A DNA stretch of 44,767 bases from DATFML01 sp964571225 (GCA_964571225.1 CAZNBB010000016.1:1-44767); one strand, 5' to 3'; shown: positions 9,076 through 18,049, counted from the stretch's first letter. The notes: generated from the letters alone by a model not told the origin. Numbers and translations: made by a program.

Positions 9076-9813
9076 TCAACGACGTGCCGAGTACATGAGC
9101 CGCTTCATTTCCCGCACCGCCTCCTGCATGCCGGTGAACAGCGCTCGGGCAATAATGGCATGGCCTATATTGAGCTCTTCGACCTGCCGCAGTGCGGCGA
9201 TAGGGCCCACGTTCTGGTAATTCAGACCATGACCGGCATGAACGTGCATTCCAGCTTCCGCGGCCATGGCAACTGCCGCCTCGATGCGCTGCAGTTCCTG
9301 CGCCCGTTCTCCATCGGTGGCCGCGTCGGCGTAGTGTCCGGTGTGCAACTCAATGGCGGGCGCGCCCGTGCGCGCCGCGGCTTCCACCTGTTCCGGTTCG
9401 GCGTCGATGAACAGCGACACCCGCACGCCGGCAGAAGCGAGTCCTGCGCAGGCATCGCTGATGCGCCGGCGCTGACCCGCCACGTCCAGACCACCCTCGG
9501 TGGTGAGCTCTTCGCGTCGTTCCGGGACCAGACAGCAATCCCGGGGCCGCAGCCGCTCGGCGATGGCCAGCATCTCATCGGTCACGGCCATCTCCAGGTT
9601 CATGCGTGTGAGCAGGATATCGCACAGCATCTGCACGTCCCGTTCCTGGATGTGGCGGCGGTCTTCACGCAGATGCAACGTGACGCTGTCGGCACCGGCC
9701 TGCTCGACTTCTATGGCCGCCTGTACCGGATCCGGGTAACGGGTACCCCGGGCCTGGCGCAAGGTGGCCACATGATCGATATTGACTCCCAGCAATATGT
9801 CCGCATCACCCAT
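9076..9813 (-). CDS. pdxJ: Pyridoxine 5'-phosphate synthase
   Basis: A 245-residue TIM-barrel enzyme that condenses 1-deoxyxylulose 5-phosphate with 3-amino-2-oxopropyl phosphate to pyridoxine 5'-phosphate, the last step of DXP-dependent vitamin B6 synthesis. Visible: GVNIDHVATLRQARGTRYPDP at the start, the catalytic region TLHLREDRRHIQERDV, ELHTGHYA, and the C-terminal AGHGLNYQNV and ELNIGHAIIARALF motifs. The start is supported by a strong ribosome binding site (GGAGGTGA, 9 nt upstream). A 208-nt spacer from recO contains a leader hairpin. Confidence 0.96.
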   Translation of the reverse strand: MGDADILLGVNIDHVATLRQARGTRYPDPVQAAIEVEQAGADSVTLHLREDRRHIQERDVQMLCDILLTRMNLEMAVTDEMLAIAERLRPRDCCLVPERREELTTEGGLDVAGQRRRISDACAGLASAGVRVSLFIDAEPEQVEAAARTGAPAIELHTGHYADAATDGERAQELQRIEAAVAMAAEAGMHVHAGHGLNYQNVGPIAALRQVEELNIGHAIIARALFTGMQEAVREMKRLMYSARR

Positions 9814-9831
9814 TATCGGCTCTCACCTCCG

Positions 9832-9854
9832 AGCGGCGGCTGCGTGCCGCCACT
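9832..9854 (-). other. Leader hairpin upstream of the pdxJ ribosome binding site
   Basis: Inverted repeat with 9-bp arms (9832-9840 and 9846-9854, one G-U pair) and a 5-nt loop, lying directly before the GGAGGTGA of pdxJ on the minus strand. It is not followed by a T-run on that strand, so it is not an intrinsic terminator for recO. It may be a leader structure, or simply a stable GC-rich palindrome. The rest of the recO-pdxJ spacer shows no convincing promoter. Confidence 0.35.
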
Positions 9855-10021
9855 TTTCGCGACTGTACCTGTTACGAACACTATCCTCTCGGCCAAACTA
9901 ACATCCGCCGGCGGGCCCCGCCACAGGCACCGCGGCCCACCCGCACAGCTCGTACGAGCCCCGTGGACGAACAGCGGCACATCAGGGCCGCCTGCGCCCG
10001 GTGCGGCTGGGAGCTGACGGA

Positions 10022-10750
10022 TTAACCGCCCTCCGGCTTCGCCAGCATACGCCTCAGCACTTCACGGGTCTTCAGCGGCCGGTCGCCCAGATACAAGGCC
10101 AGTGCCGCCCGCAGCAGGCGTTTGGCATCGCTCGCACTCCGGACATCGCCCAACTGCTCGCGATGCAGCGACAACAGACTGCTTCCCGCCATCTGCAGGC
10201 CGGCGGCGGTGCGCCCCTCCGCGGGCACCGGGCCGATTTCCAGCCGGTACTCGTAGGCGAGGTCCGGCTCGATGATGGCGCCCGTGTGCGCCTCGCGATC
10301 CAACAGCAGACCGTAGCCCAAAGACTCGAGCAGGCGCTTCTCGAAAACTCTCAGCGGTCGTTCGCCGCCTTGAGCGCCCAATGCCCTGATGGTCTCGGCA
10401 TACGGCCCGAACAGCTCAGGATGCGGGTCCTGACGCGGCAACAGCCGTAGCAGCAGTTCGTTGATGTAGAAGCCGCTGAATACGGCCGTACCGGTCAGGG
10501 GTTGAACCGGGCCATCCGCTTCCGCGCCGCTCAGAGTCCCCATCTCGCCCCGGGCAATCCAGGACACCAGCAGCGGGCGGAACGCCTGCAGCGTACCTCG
10601 CAGCCGCGACTTGCCGCCGCGTGCGCCGCGGGCCACCAGACCGACCCGACCGAAATCGCGACTGAAGACCTCGAGCAACGCGCTGCTGTCGCGAAACGGC
10701 CGCTGGTGCAGGATGAAGGCAGGTTGCAGGGTGACACGTGTCCCGCTCAT
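10022..10750 (-). CDS. recO: DNA repair protein RecO
   Basis: A 242-residue protein of the RecFOR pathway, which loads RecA onto SSB-coated gaps. The N-terminal OB-fold is recognisable: PAFILHQRPFRDSSALLEVFSRDFGRVGL, here RDSSALLEVFSRDFGRVG and VARGARGGKSRLRG. The middle has NELLLRLLPRQDPHPELF and the helical C-terminal part SLGYGLLLDREAHTG. Length is typical. It sits between era and pdxJ in the widely conserved rnc-era-recO-pdxJ-acpS order. The 5' spacing to era is 34 nt, and no strong ribosome binding site is visible. Confidence 0.93.
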   Translation of the reverse strand: MSGTRVTLQPAFILHQRPFRDSSALLEVFSRDFGRVGLVARGARGGKSRLRGTLQAFRPLLVSWIARGEMGTLSGAEADGPVQPLTGTAVFSGFYINELLLRLLPRQDPHPELFGPYAETIRALGAQGGERPLRVFEKRLLESLGYGLLLDREAHTGAIIEPDLAYEYRLEIGPVPAEGRTAAGLQMAGSSLLSLHREQLGDVRSASDAKRLLRAALALYLGDRPLKTREVLRRMLAKPEGG

Positions 10751-10784
10751 GGAAACACCGGAGGGTATTGCTCAGCGACCGAGA

Positions 10785-11693
10785 TTACTCATGATAGCCC
10801 AGGCTGCGCAAGGCGCGCTCGTCGTCTGCCCAGCCTTCTTTGACCTTGACCCAGATTTCGAGGAACACTTTACGCTGAAACGCTTTTTCCATGTCGCGCC
10901 TGGCGTCCTGCCCGACCTGCTTGAGCACTGCACCGCCCTTGCCGATCACGATGGCCTTCTGACTGTCCCGGTCCACCCAGACCAGTGCATTGATGCGCAG
11001 CAGGCCGCCGTCTTCTCTAAAACGCTCGATTTCCACCGTCAATCCGTAGGGCAGTTCCTGGCCCAGGAGTCGAAACAGCTTCTCGCGCACCAGCTCCGCG
11101 GCCATGAACCGTTCGCTGCGGTCGGTGATCTGGTCGGACGGAAACATGGCAGGCCCGTGCGGCAGCAGTTCCAGGACGGCCTGTTCGAGTTCCGGCACGT
11201 TCTCGCCCCCTTGCGCGGATATGGGGATAATCTGCGCGAACGCGAACTTCTCTCCCAGGGCCTGCAGGTGCGGCAGCAGCGCCGACTTGTCCTGCAGCCT
11301 GTCCACCTTGTTGACCGCCAGAATGACGGGCACGTCGGCCTGGCGCACCCGTTGCAGGACAAGCTCGTCCTCGTCCGTCCAGCGGGTCCCTTCGGTCAGG
11401 AACACCACCGCGTCCACGTCCTGCAGCACCTCGCCGGCGGTGCGGTTCATATAGCGGTTGATTGCCCGCTCGGCCCTGCGGTGCAGCCCCGGCGTGTCGA
11501 CGTAGATGACCTGGCTATCGGGCTGTGTCTTGATTCCCAGAATCCGATGGCGGGTAGTCTGCGGGCGGCGCGAAGTGATGCTGATCTTCTGGCCCAGCAG
11601 ACGGTTCAGCAGCGTAGACTTGCCTACGTTCGGGCGGCCTACCAGGGCGACATAGCCGCAGCGGAACGAATCTGGTGGGGTGGAATCCGCCAT
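10785..11693 (-). CDS. era: GTPase Era (16S rRNA/30S maturation)
   Basis: A 302-residue GTPase that binds the 3' end of 16S rRNA during 30S assembly. The G domain has the P-loop GRPNVGKSTLLN, switch region SRRPQTTRHRILG, DTPGLHRRAERAINRYMNR and NKVD; the C-terminal KH domain carries IVIGKGGAVLKQVGQDAR. Length and order match E. coli Era. It starts 10 nt after the rnc stop, the conserved rnc-era coupling. Confidence 0.97.
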   Translation of the reverse strand: MADSTPPDSFRCGYVALVGRPNVGKSTLLNRLLGQKISITSRRPQTTRHRILGIKTQPDSQVIYVDTPGLHRRAERAINRYMNRTAGEVLQDVDAVVFLTEGTRWTDEDELVLQRVRQADVPVILAVNKVDRLQDKSALLPHLQALGEKFAFAQIIPISAQGGENVPELEQAVLELLPHGPAMFPSDQITDRSERFMAAELVREKLFRLLGQELPYGLTVEIERFREDGGLLRINALVWVDRDSQKAIVIGKGGAVLKQVGQDARRDMEKAFQRKVFLEIWVKVKEGWADDERALRSLGYHE

Positions 11694-11702
11694 GGTCTCG
11701 GT

Positions 11703-12380
11703 TCACTCGGCGCTCAAGGCCGTCAGCATCTGCCCGGCCGCATCCTGCTCGGCCTTGCGGCGGCTGCTGCCCTTTCCGCGGCTGCTGTGATCGGTGCCGG
11801 GGATCGTGCACTGCACCCGGAACGTCTGATCGTGGGCCTGACCGTGCACCTCCAGGACCTCGTACTCCGGCAGTTCCAGGCGACGGGACTGCAGATACTC
11901 CTGCAGGCGGGTCTTCGGGTCCTTCAAGGCGGCGGCGCTTGGCAGTGAATCGAGGCGCTCTGCGAACAATCGGGCGATACATTGACGGGCGGCCTCGAAA
12001 CCGCCGTCCATGTACAGGGCGCCGAATATGGCCTCCAGCGCGTCGGACAAGATGGAGTCGCGCCTGAAGCCGCCGCTCTTCAGCTCGCCCGAGCCGAGCG
12101 TCAGATACTCGCCCAGCTCCAACCCCCGCGCAATCTCCGCCAAGGTCTCCTGTCTGACCAGTGTGGCGCGCAGTCGGCTGAGCTCCCCTTCGGTGGCGGA
12201 CGGCAGCTGCCGATACAGCGCCTCGGCGATCACCAGGCTCAGAATCGCATCGCCCAGGAACTCGAGACGTTCGTTGTTCCTGCTCCCGGCACTACGGTGC
12301 GTCAGCGCAAAATCGAGCAGCTCCGGGTTCCGGAAGCGGTGCTCCAGAACCCTGCTCAAGTCCTGCGTGGCACGTGTCAA
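11703..12380 (-). CDS. rnc: Ribonuclease III
   Basis: A 225-residue double-strand-specific endoribonuclease for rRNA and mRNA processing. The signature NERLEFLGDAIL is at residues 36-47 (E40 and D44), and the second acidic pair lies in SDALEAIFGALYMDGG (D113, E116). The C-terminal dsRNA-binding domain begins at about residue 150 (DPKTRLQEYLQSR) and includes GKGSSRRKAEQDAAGQML. Its first codon overlaps the DUF4845 gene stop by 4 nt, so translation is coupled. Confidence 0.97.
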   Translation of the reverse strand: MTRATQDLSRVLEHRFRNPELLDFALTHRSAGSRNNERLEFLGDAILSLVIAEALYRQLPSATEGELSRLRATLVRQETLAEIARGLELGEYLTLGSGELKSGGFRRDSILSDALEAIFGALYMDGGFEAARQCIARLFAERLDSLPSAAALKDPKTRLQEYLQSRRLELPEYEVLEVHGQAHDQTFRVQCTIPGTDHSSRGKGSSRRKAEQDAAGQMLTALSAE

Positions 12381-12751
12381 TGGGAAATCACCTTGACGTC
12401 CTTCTTGAAATGGACGACCAGACTGACGTTGCCCATGAAATGCCGACGCACTTCGTAGTCCAGGCCTACGTTCAAAACGCCGTCGGCGTCCTTTATCTTC
12501 ACGTTCTTGGCGGTCGGGGTGTCTATGTTGTTCATGTCGAAGCGCCGCTGAAGCAGGCTGCGAATCTCGACAGGTGTCTTCTGAGTCACCTCCGGCACCT
12601 GCTGTAGCGAATCCAGGGACGCAGCCACTTCGTAGTAGTCCATATATATTGGCGCCAGCCGCAGGACAATCAGCGTAAAGAACCCGATAAGAGCGAGCGT
12701 AAGCAACCAGCCGATCGCCGTCATCCCCTTCTGAGCGCGTATATTGTGCAT
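12377..12751 (-). CDS. DUF4845 single-pass membrane protein
   Basis: 124 residues, starting at ATG 12751 (MHNIRAQKGMTAIGWLL). The longer upstream frame has no hydrophobic or family character and was dropped. A short N-terminal cytoplasmic segment with RAQKGMTAIGWLL, resembling a type IV pilin-like leader (Lys-Gly before a hydrophobic run), is followed by one transmembrane helix (about 12-31). A small soluble domain ends in VSLVVHFKKDVKV. Proteins of this kind are regularly found between lepB and rnc in gammaproteobacteria. The function is unknown; processing or folding near the Sec/signal peptidase machinery is only suggested by position. Confidence 0.82.
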   Translation of the reverse strand: MHNIRAQKGMTAIGWLLTLALIGFFTLIVLRLAPIYMDYYEVAASLDSLQQVPEVTQKTPVEIRSLLQRRFDMNNIDTPTAKNVKIKDADGVLNVGLDYEVRRHFMGNVSLVVHFKKDVKVISH

Positions 12752-12899
12752 CGCGTACCCCTGTTCGATTGGGTCAGCCCGCCTCGGTGTAAGGCGGAGG
12801 AAAAACGAGCATACAGCGTCGTAATCGTTCGAGAATCCGTTCTTCGCAAAAGCACCGTACCAATGGGCGGCGGTCGTTCCGCCAGGGTGGCAACACAGC

Positions 12900-13733
12900 C
12901 TAATGGATGGCCTTGCCGATCCGACTCCACCCGATGCCGCCATTGGACGGATCCCAGTTCATCCAGATCACAAATGCCTTGCCCACGAGGTCCCGCTCCG
13001 GGACGGTACCCCAGTAGCGGCTGTCATTGCTGTTGTCCCGATTGTCGCCCATGACGAAATACTGCCCTGGGGGGACCACGTAGTCACCGGACAGGCCGGT
13101 GACATTGGCCAGCGTGAGGATGTGGTGCTTCACGCCGTCGAGGTCCTCGGTTCTCAGGTCGGCACCCGACATCGAGACACCCGCGCCCACACCCACGTAG
13201 CTGCCGTCGTCGACCTGTTTCATCTCCTTTCCGTTGATATATAACGTCTTGTTGTAATAAGCAATATGATCACCCGGCAGACCGACGATCCGCTTGATGT
13301 AGTCCACCGAGGGATCGCGCGGATAACGGAACACGGCGACATCCCCGCGGTGCGGTTCGCCAATGGGCAGTATTTTCCAGTCAACCACAGGAAGACGCAG
13401 ACCGTAGTCGAACTTGTTCACAAGAATGAAATCGCCCACCAGCAGCGTAGGCATCATGGATTGTGAAGGAATCCGGAAAGGTTCGACCACGAACGACCGG
13501 AGCAGCAATACGGCGAGGATAACCGGAAAGAACGACTTCGCGTACTCGACCAGCACCGGTTCCTTGAGCGCAGCCTGGGCGGCTGCCGCATCTGCGAGGC
13601 CCTCATCGCCCTCCGCCGCCAGGCGGGCGGCGGCGGCGCGCCGGCGCGGCATTCCCCAGAGGACATCCGCCACCCATATCAGCCCGGTCAATAGCGTTGC
13701 AATCACCAATATGGCGGCGAAATCGAAGTTCAT
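12900..13733 (-). CDS. lepB: Signal peptidase I
   Basis: A 277-residue membrane serine protease that removes Sec and Tat signal peptides. The start is placed at ATG 13733 (MNFDFAAILVIATLL), giving a normal two-helix N-terminus; the longer open frame upstream is antisense-like noise over lepA. TM1 is at about residues 5-27 and TM2 at about 65-85. The catalytic serine is S92 in IPSQSMMPTLLVGD and the general-base lysine is K147 in YPRDPSVDYIKRIVGLPGD. Box E is FVMGDNRDNSNDSR. It lies 56 nt downstream of lepA, the classic lepA-lepB operon. Confidence 0.96.
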   Translation of the reverse strand: MNFDFAAILVIATLLTGLIWVADVLWGMPRRRAAAARLAAEGDEGLADAAAAQAALKEPVLVEYAKSFFPVILAVLLLRSFVVEPFRIPSQSMMPTLLVGDFILVNKFDYGLRLPVVDWKILPIGEPHRGDVAVFRYPRDPSVDYIKRIVGLPGDHIAYYNKTLYINGKEMKQVDDGSYVGVGAGVSMSGADLRTEDLDGVKHHILTLANVTGLSGDYVVPPGQYFVMGDNRDNSNDSRYWGTVPERDLVGKAFVIWMNWDPSNGGIGWSRIGKAIH

Positions 13734-13789
13734 GGATGTCGGTCCCTTCTTGTCGATGGCTCCCGGCGACAGCCGCGGGAAACGGCCGG

Positions 13790-15592
13790 CTACTTCTTCC
13801 CCACCTGCAGCACCGCCAGGAACGCTTCTTGGGGAATTTCCACCTTGCCGAACTGCTTCATGCGCCGCTTGCCGGCTTTCTGTTTCTCCAGCAGCTTGCG
13901 CTTGCGGCTGACATCGCCGCCATAGCACTTGGCCGTAACGTTCTTGCGCAGCGCCTTGACCGTACTGCGGGCGATAATCTGGGAGCCCAACGCCGCCTGA
14001 ATCGCGACCTCGAACATCTGTCGGGGTATCAGCTCCTTCATCTTCTCGACAAGTTCCCGGCCCCGATACTCGGCCTGGGCCCGATGGGTGATGGTCGCAA
14101 GGGAGTCCACCCGCTCGCCGTTTATCAACACATCGAGCTTGACCAGATGCGCCGCCTGAAAGCGAGCGAAGCTGTAGTCGAACGAAGCATAGCCGCGGCT
14201 GACCGATTTCAGTCGGTCGAAGAAATCGAGCACCACCTCGCTGAGCGGCATGTCGTATTCGAGCGAGATCTGATTGCCCAGATACTGCAGCTTGGTCTGC
14301 ACTCCGCGCTTTTCCACGCACAGATTGATGACCCCGCCCAGGTAGTCCTGAGGCACAAGCATGCTGGCATGGATAATGGGCTCGCGAATCTCGGCGATTT
14401 CATTGGGAGGTGGCAACCGCGACGGGTTGTCTATCTGGAGGACTTCATCCTTGGTCGTGAGTACCTCGTACACCACGGTCGGGGCGGTGGTGATAAGGTC
14501 GATATCGTATTCGCGCTCCAGGCGTTCCTGCACGATTTCCATGTGCAACATACCGAGGAACCCGCATCGGAACCCGAAACCCAGGGCCTGGGATGTCTCG
14601 GGTTCGAAGTGCAGTGCCGCATCGTTCAAGCGCAGCTTCTGCAACGCCTCGCGCAGGTCCTCGTAGTCTTCCGACACTACCGGGAACATGCCTGCGAAAA
14701 CGTACGGCTTGACCTGCTTGAAGCCGGGGAGCTGGGAGCTCGCCGGCCGATCGGCCAGGGTCAGGGTATCGCCGACCGGAGCGCCGTCGATATCCTTGAT
14801 GCCGGCGACCACGTAGCCCACCTCGCCGGTAGTCAGAACGTCCCGTTCCGTACGCTTGGGCGTGAATATGCCCACGTTGTCCACCTGAAACGTACGTCCG
14901 GTGGACATCACTTTCATCTTCTGTCCGGCGCGCAGCGTTCCGTGCACCACCCGGACCAGCGAAATGACGCCCACGTAGTTGTCGAACCAGGAATCGATGA
15001 TGAGCGCCTGCAGCGGCGCATCGGGGTCGCCCACCGGCGGGGGAATGCGCCGCACCAGCTCTTCGAGCAGGTCGTCCACGCCCAGGCCCGTCTTGGCACT
15101 GACCCGCAGGGCGTCGTGGGCGTCGATGCCGATAATCTCCTCGATCTGCTGGATCACCCGCTCGGGCTCGGCGGACGGCAGATCGACCTTGTTCAGCACC
15201 GGCACCACCTCCAGTCCCTGATCGATCGCCGTGTAGCAGTTGGCGACGCTCTGAGCTTCCACGCCCTGCGCGGCGTCCACCACCAGCAGCGCACCTTCGC
15301 AGGCGGCCAGGGAGCGGGACACCTCGTAGGAGAAGTCCACGTGGCCGGGCGTGTCGATGAAGTTGAGCTGATAGGTCTCGCCGTCCCGTGCCCGGTAGTT
15401 CAACGAGACGCTCTGGGCCTTGATGGTGATCCCGCGCTCGCGCTCCAGGTCCATGGAGTCGAGCACCTGGGCGGCCATCTCCCGTTCGCTCAGCCCTCCG
15501 CAGACCTGGATGAAGCGGTCGGCCAGCGTGGACTTGCCATGGTCGATATGGGCAATGATGGAGAAGTTGCGGATGCGGTCCATGGCGCTCAT
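13790..15592 (-). CDS. lepA: Elongation factor 4 (LepA)
   Basis: A 600-residue translational GTPase linked to ribosome back-translocation and 30S biogenesis. Visible: G1 AHIDHGKSTLADRFI, G3 DTPGHVDFSYEVSRSL and G4 NKVD. Domains II/III follow, with GFRCGFLGMLHMEIVQERLE, and the LepA-specific C-terminal domain ends AFLAVLQVGKK after YGGDVSRKRKLLEKQKAGK. Length is exactly that expected. Translation may start at the first ATG (MSAMDRIRNF) or at the internal MDRIRNF three codons later. A 206-nt spacer separates it from the glutaredoxin-like gene; no convincing sigma-70 promoter could be assigned in it. Confidence 0.97.
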   Translation of the reverse strand: MSAMDRIRNFSIIAHIDHGKSTLADRFIQVCGGLSEREMAAQVLDSMDLERERGITIKAQSVSLNYRARDGETYQLNFIDTPGHVDFSYEVSRSLAACEGALLVVDAAQGVEAQSVANCYTAIDQGLEVVPVLNKVDLPSAEPERVIQQIEEIIGIDAHDALRVSAKTGLGVDDLLEELVRRIPPPVGDPDAPLQALIIDSWFDNYVGVISLVRVVHGTLRAGQKMKVMSTGRTFQVDNVGIFTPKRTERDVLTTGEVGYVVAGIKDIDGAPVGDTLTLADRPASSQLPGFKQVKPYVFAGMFPVVSEDYEDLREALQKLRLNDAALHFEPETSQALGFGFRCGFLGMLHMEIVQERLEREYDIDLITTAPTVVYEVLTTKDEVLQIDNPSRLPPPNEIAEIREPIIHASMLVPQDYLGGVINLCVEKRGVQTKLQYLGNQISLEYDMPLSEVVLDFFDRLKSVSRGYASFDYSFARFQAAHLVKLDVLINGERVDSLATITHRAQAEYRGRELVEKMKELIPRQMFEVAIQAALGSQIIARSTVKALRKNVTAKCYGGDVSRKRKLLEKQKAGKRRMKQFGKVEIPQEAFLAVLQVGKK

Positions 15593-15798
15593 GACAGTCT
15601 GTCCGGGCAGCCGCGGAACCGGGATCGGAGCACCAGCACAGGGACGTCGCTGCGGCCAAAGGTTGAATTCACAGAATATTCGAACACGACTCTATCGCTT
15701 GCCGGCGCCGCGCCGAACGGCAGTCACCAAGGGCCAATCTGGAAAAAGGGAACGGACAGAGATAAACGACTGTCGGACCAGCTGATTATTATACACCG

Positions 15799-16047
15799 TC
15801 ACCGGGCTGCCAGGTACTTGCGCAGCGCCCTTTCATCTAGGAAGTAATGGCAGATCTCGGTGTCCCCCGCCATCAGCACCGGCACGAGCTCCCCGAAACG
15901 CCGTTCCAGCGCCGGGTCCGCGTCCACATCGTATACGGCCAGGGTGAATCCCAGGGCGTCCTGCAGAAGCCGCAGGGCGTCCTCCATATCCGAGCACAGG
16001 TGGCAGTAAGCGCGTCCGTACAGGTCCAGTCTGACACCGTCCGCCAT
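15799..16047 (-). CDS. Glutaredoxin-like thiol protein
   Basis: An 82-residue protein with a single thioredoxin-fold domain. The redox motif AYCHLCSDM (C15-x2-C18) follows the first beta-strand, and VPVLMAG supplies the cis-proline. This matches the small DUF836/glutaredoxin-like family often found near lepA/mucD in gammaproteobacteria. It starts 21 nt after mucD and probably shares its transcript. Substrate unknown. Confidence 0.85.
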   Translation of the reverse strand: MADGVRLDLYGRAYCHLCSDMEDALRLLQDALGFTLAVYDVDADPALERRFGELVPVLMAGDTEICHYFLDERALRKYLAAR

Positions 16048-16068
16048 GGCCTTACCGCCGCGCGCCGA

Positions 16069-17505
16069 TCACTGCTTCTTGGGAACCCGCAAGGCAAGGA
16101 AAATAGGGCTCTTGCCTCGTTGCACCAGCAGCGCGACCGACTCGCCCGCCGGCAGACCGTCAACCAGCTTACGGAACTGGTCGACGCTCTTGATCTTGGT
16201 CCCGCGCACCATGAGGATCACATCGCCGGGCCGCATACCAGCCTCGGCAGCCGGCCCATCCTTCACGTCCTGAACCAGCACGCCACCCTCCGCAACACCG
16301 CTTTGCTTGCGTTGATCGGCCGTCAGCGCGCCCACGGAGAGGCCCAGTCGGTCGGTGGCGACCGGCGCACTCTGGCCGCCCTGCTGATCTTCGGCAAGCT
16401 GTTTGCGGGGCGGCAGCTCGCCCAGGGTCACGCTCAGGTGACGAATCTTGCCGTTGCGCAGCACTTCCAGAGGCACCTTGTCGCCGACTTTGGTGCTGCC
16501 GACCATGGGCGGCAGGCTGGAGGAGTCGATGACCTTCTTACCGTTGAATTTGAGGATCACGTCGCCCACTTCCACGCCCGCCTTCGCCGCCGGACTGCCG
16601 GGAAGCACCTTCGCCACCAGAGCACCTTCGGGGTTCTGCATGCCGAACGACTCGGCCAGCTGGCGGGTCACGTCCTGGATCAGCACGCCCAGCCAGCCAC
16701 GACTGACATGGCCTGTTGCCTTGAGCTGCTTGGCCACGTCCATGGCCACCTCGATGGGAATCGCGAACGACAGGCCCATATAGCCGCCGGTGCGGCTGAA
16801 TATCTGCGAATTGATGCCCACCACCTGGCCTTCGAGGTTGAACAGCGGGCCGCCGGAGTTGCCGGGATTGATGGGCACGTCCGTCTGAATGAACGGCACA
16901 TAGTTCTCCCTCGGCAGACTGCGGCCCTTGGCGCTGACAATGCCCGCGGTGGCCGAATGGTCGAAGCCGAAGGGCGAACCGATCGCCAGCACCCACTCGC
17001 CCACTTGCAGCTTGCTGGAGCTGCCGATCTTCACGGTAGGCAGATTCTTGGCATCGATCTTCAGCAACGCAATGTCGCTGCGTGCGTCCGAGCCGATTAC
17101 TTTGGCCTTGAACTCGCGACGATCGCTCAGCCGGACGATAATCGAGTCGGCATGCTCGACGACGTGGTAGTTGGTGAGAATGTCGCCGTCATGGGAGATG
17201 ATGAAGCCCGAACCCAGGGACTTGGCATCGTATTCGTGGGGCTGCCCACCCTGGTCTCCGAAGAATTTCTTGAAGAATTCCCCGAACGGGCTGTCTTCCG
17301 GCACGTCCGGAAGGTTCATGCCGGGAGGCAGGCCGCGGGATTTGATCTTCTGGGTGGTACTGATGTTGACCACGGCCGCTGCATTCTCCTTCACCAGGGT
17401 GGTGAAGTTGGGCAGCGACGCCGCCGACGCGTCTGCCGCCGCAGCCAGCCACAGCAGCGCACCGATCAGCAAGTACCAGTACGGATTACGCACGCGATAG
17501 TTCAT
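16069..17505 (-). CDS. mucD: Periplasmic serine endoprotease, DegP/MucD type
   Basis: A 478-residue HtrA-family protease/chaperone that degrades misfolded envelope proteins. A signal peptide (about residues 1-29, ending ADASAAS) precedes the trypsin-like domain with triad H114 (TNYHVVEHAD), D144 (SDIALLK) and S217 (NPGNSGGPL). Two PDZ domains follow: the first around RGWLGVLIQDV and SPAAKAGVEVGDVI, the second around GGVLVQDV and AAEAGMRPGDVI. It is the fifth gene after rpoE-rseA-rseB-rseC, as mucD is in Pseudomonas. The intrinsic terminator just upstream implies partial read-through or a promoter inside rseC. In P. aeruginosa MucD restrains AlgU activation. Confidence 0.95.
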   Translation of the reverse strand: MNYRVRNPYWYLLIGALLWLAAAADASAASLPNFTTLVKENAAAVVNISTTQKIKSRGLPPGMNLPDVPEDSPFGEFFKKFFGDQGGQPHEYDAKSLGSGFIISHDGDILTNYHVVEHADSIIVRLSDRREFKAKVIGSDARSDIALLKIDAKNLPTVKIGSSSKLQVGEWVLAIGSPFGFDHSATAGIVSAKGRSLPRENYVPFIQTDVPINPGNSGGPLFNLEGQVVGINSQIFSRTGGYMGLSFAIPIEVAMDVAKQLKATGHVSRGWLGVLIQDVTRQLAESFGMQNPEGALVAKVLPGSPAAKAGVEVGDVILKFNGKKVIDSSSLPPMVGSTKVGDKVPLEVLRNGKIRHLSVTLGELPPRKQLAEDQQGGQSAPVATDRLGLSVGALTADQRKQSGVAEGGVLVQDVKDGPAAEAGMRPGDVILMVRGTKIKSVDQFRKLVDGLPAGESVALLVQRGKSPIFLALRVPKKQ

Positions 17506-17525
17506 CAGTTTTCCCCACCGACAAC

Positions 17526-17552
17526 AAAAGGGGCTCGGACTGCCGAGCCCCT
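17526..17552 (-). terminator. Rho-independent terminator between rseC and mucD
   Basis: On the minus strand a perfect 10-bp stem (arms 17529-17538 and 17543-17552) with a 4-nt loop is followed by TTTTGTTGT. The arm includes the core GGGGCTCGG/CCGAGCCCC. The 5' arm overlaps the rseC stop codon, and mucD begins about 24 nt beyond. The structure is positioned to end the rpoE-rseA-rseB-rseC message. Confidence 0.82.
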
Positions 17553-18033
17553 AAGAGAATCGTTTGATCCATGCCCCTGGCGGCGCGCCGGCACGGCGCA
17601 ATATGACCGGTTGATAGCGGCGATCGTGCTGAATCCGATGACCGAATCCGCGCAGCCAGACCAGACCGCCCGCCAGTCCCGCAAGCCCCGCCAGGATGGT
17701 GCTTGCCTCCACATCGGCCAAGCCCAGTCGCCCGGCCATGTACTGTCCGAACAGAGCTCCCACCAGCAGTGCCAGCAAGGGTACAGCGTATACCGCCAGG
17801 GAGCCGCGTACCAGCGCACGTTCCTCCAGACCGATGAGCACCTCCTCACCCACCGCGACGCCCAGCTGGTTCAGGGCCCGTACCCGGGTGCGCCGATTAC
17901 CCATCACCTTGGCCAGCGCTGCGGTGCCGCATCCCTTGTTGGCCGCACAGGTACCGCACGCGCTCTTGCGCTCGGTCTCCACCCACGCGAAATCGCCGTC
18001 AAGGGCGACCACCCTCGCGGACTCTTCAATCAT
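17551..18033 (-). CDS. rseC: SoxR-reducing/sigma-E accessory protein RseC (MucC)
   Basis: A 160-residue inner membrane protein. The N-terminal cytoplasmic part has the RseC cysteine cluster in SACGTCAANKGCG (C26, C29, C35), followed by two transmembrane helices at about 78-98 and 103-125 (YAVPLLALLVGALFG and TILAGLAGLAGGLVWL). In E. coli RseC is needed with RsxABCDGE to keep SoxR reduced, and weakly affects sigma-E. It follows rseB by 16 nt. The TAG stop lies in the terminator stem. Confidence 0.9.
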   Translation of the reverse strand: MIEESARVVALDGDFAWVETERKSACGTCAANKGCGTAALAKVMGNRRTRVRALNQLGVAVGEEVLIGLEERALVRGSLAVYAVPLLALLVGALFGQYMAGRLGLADVEASTILAGLAGLAGGLVWLRGFGHRIQHDRRYQPVILRRAGAPPGAWIKRFS

Positions 18034-18049
18034 GCAGGACCTGTACCCT

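Noticed and set aside
12900..14321. 473-residue lepB with an N-terminal extension
   Set aside because: The extra 196 residues overlap lepA in another frame and lack any signal peptidase feature; ATG 13733 gives the normal two-helix N-terminus.
15788..15793. TATAAT on the minus strand after the glutaredoxin-like gene as a lepA promoter
   Set aside because: No -35 element could be paired with it at 16-18 nt, and it is about 190 nt from the lepA start.
13697..15847. 716-residue plus-strand open frame
   Set aside because: Lies opposite lepA and lepB; its composition is that of an antisense shadow of a GC-rich gene, whereas lepA is unmistakable.
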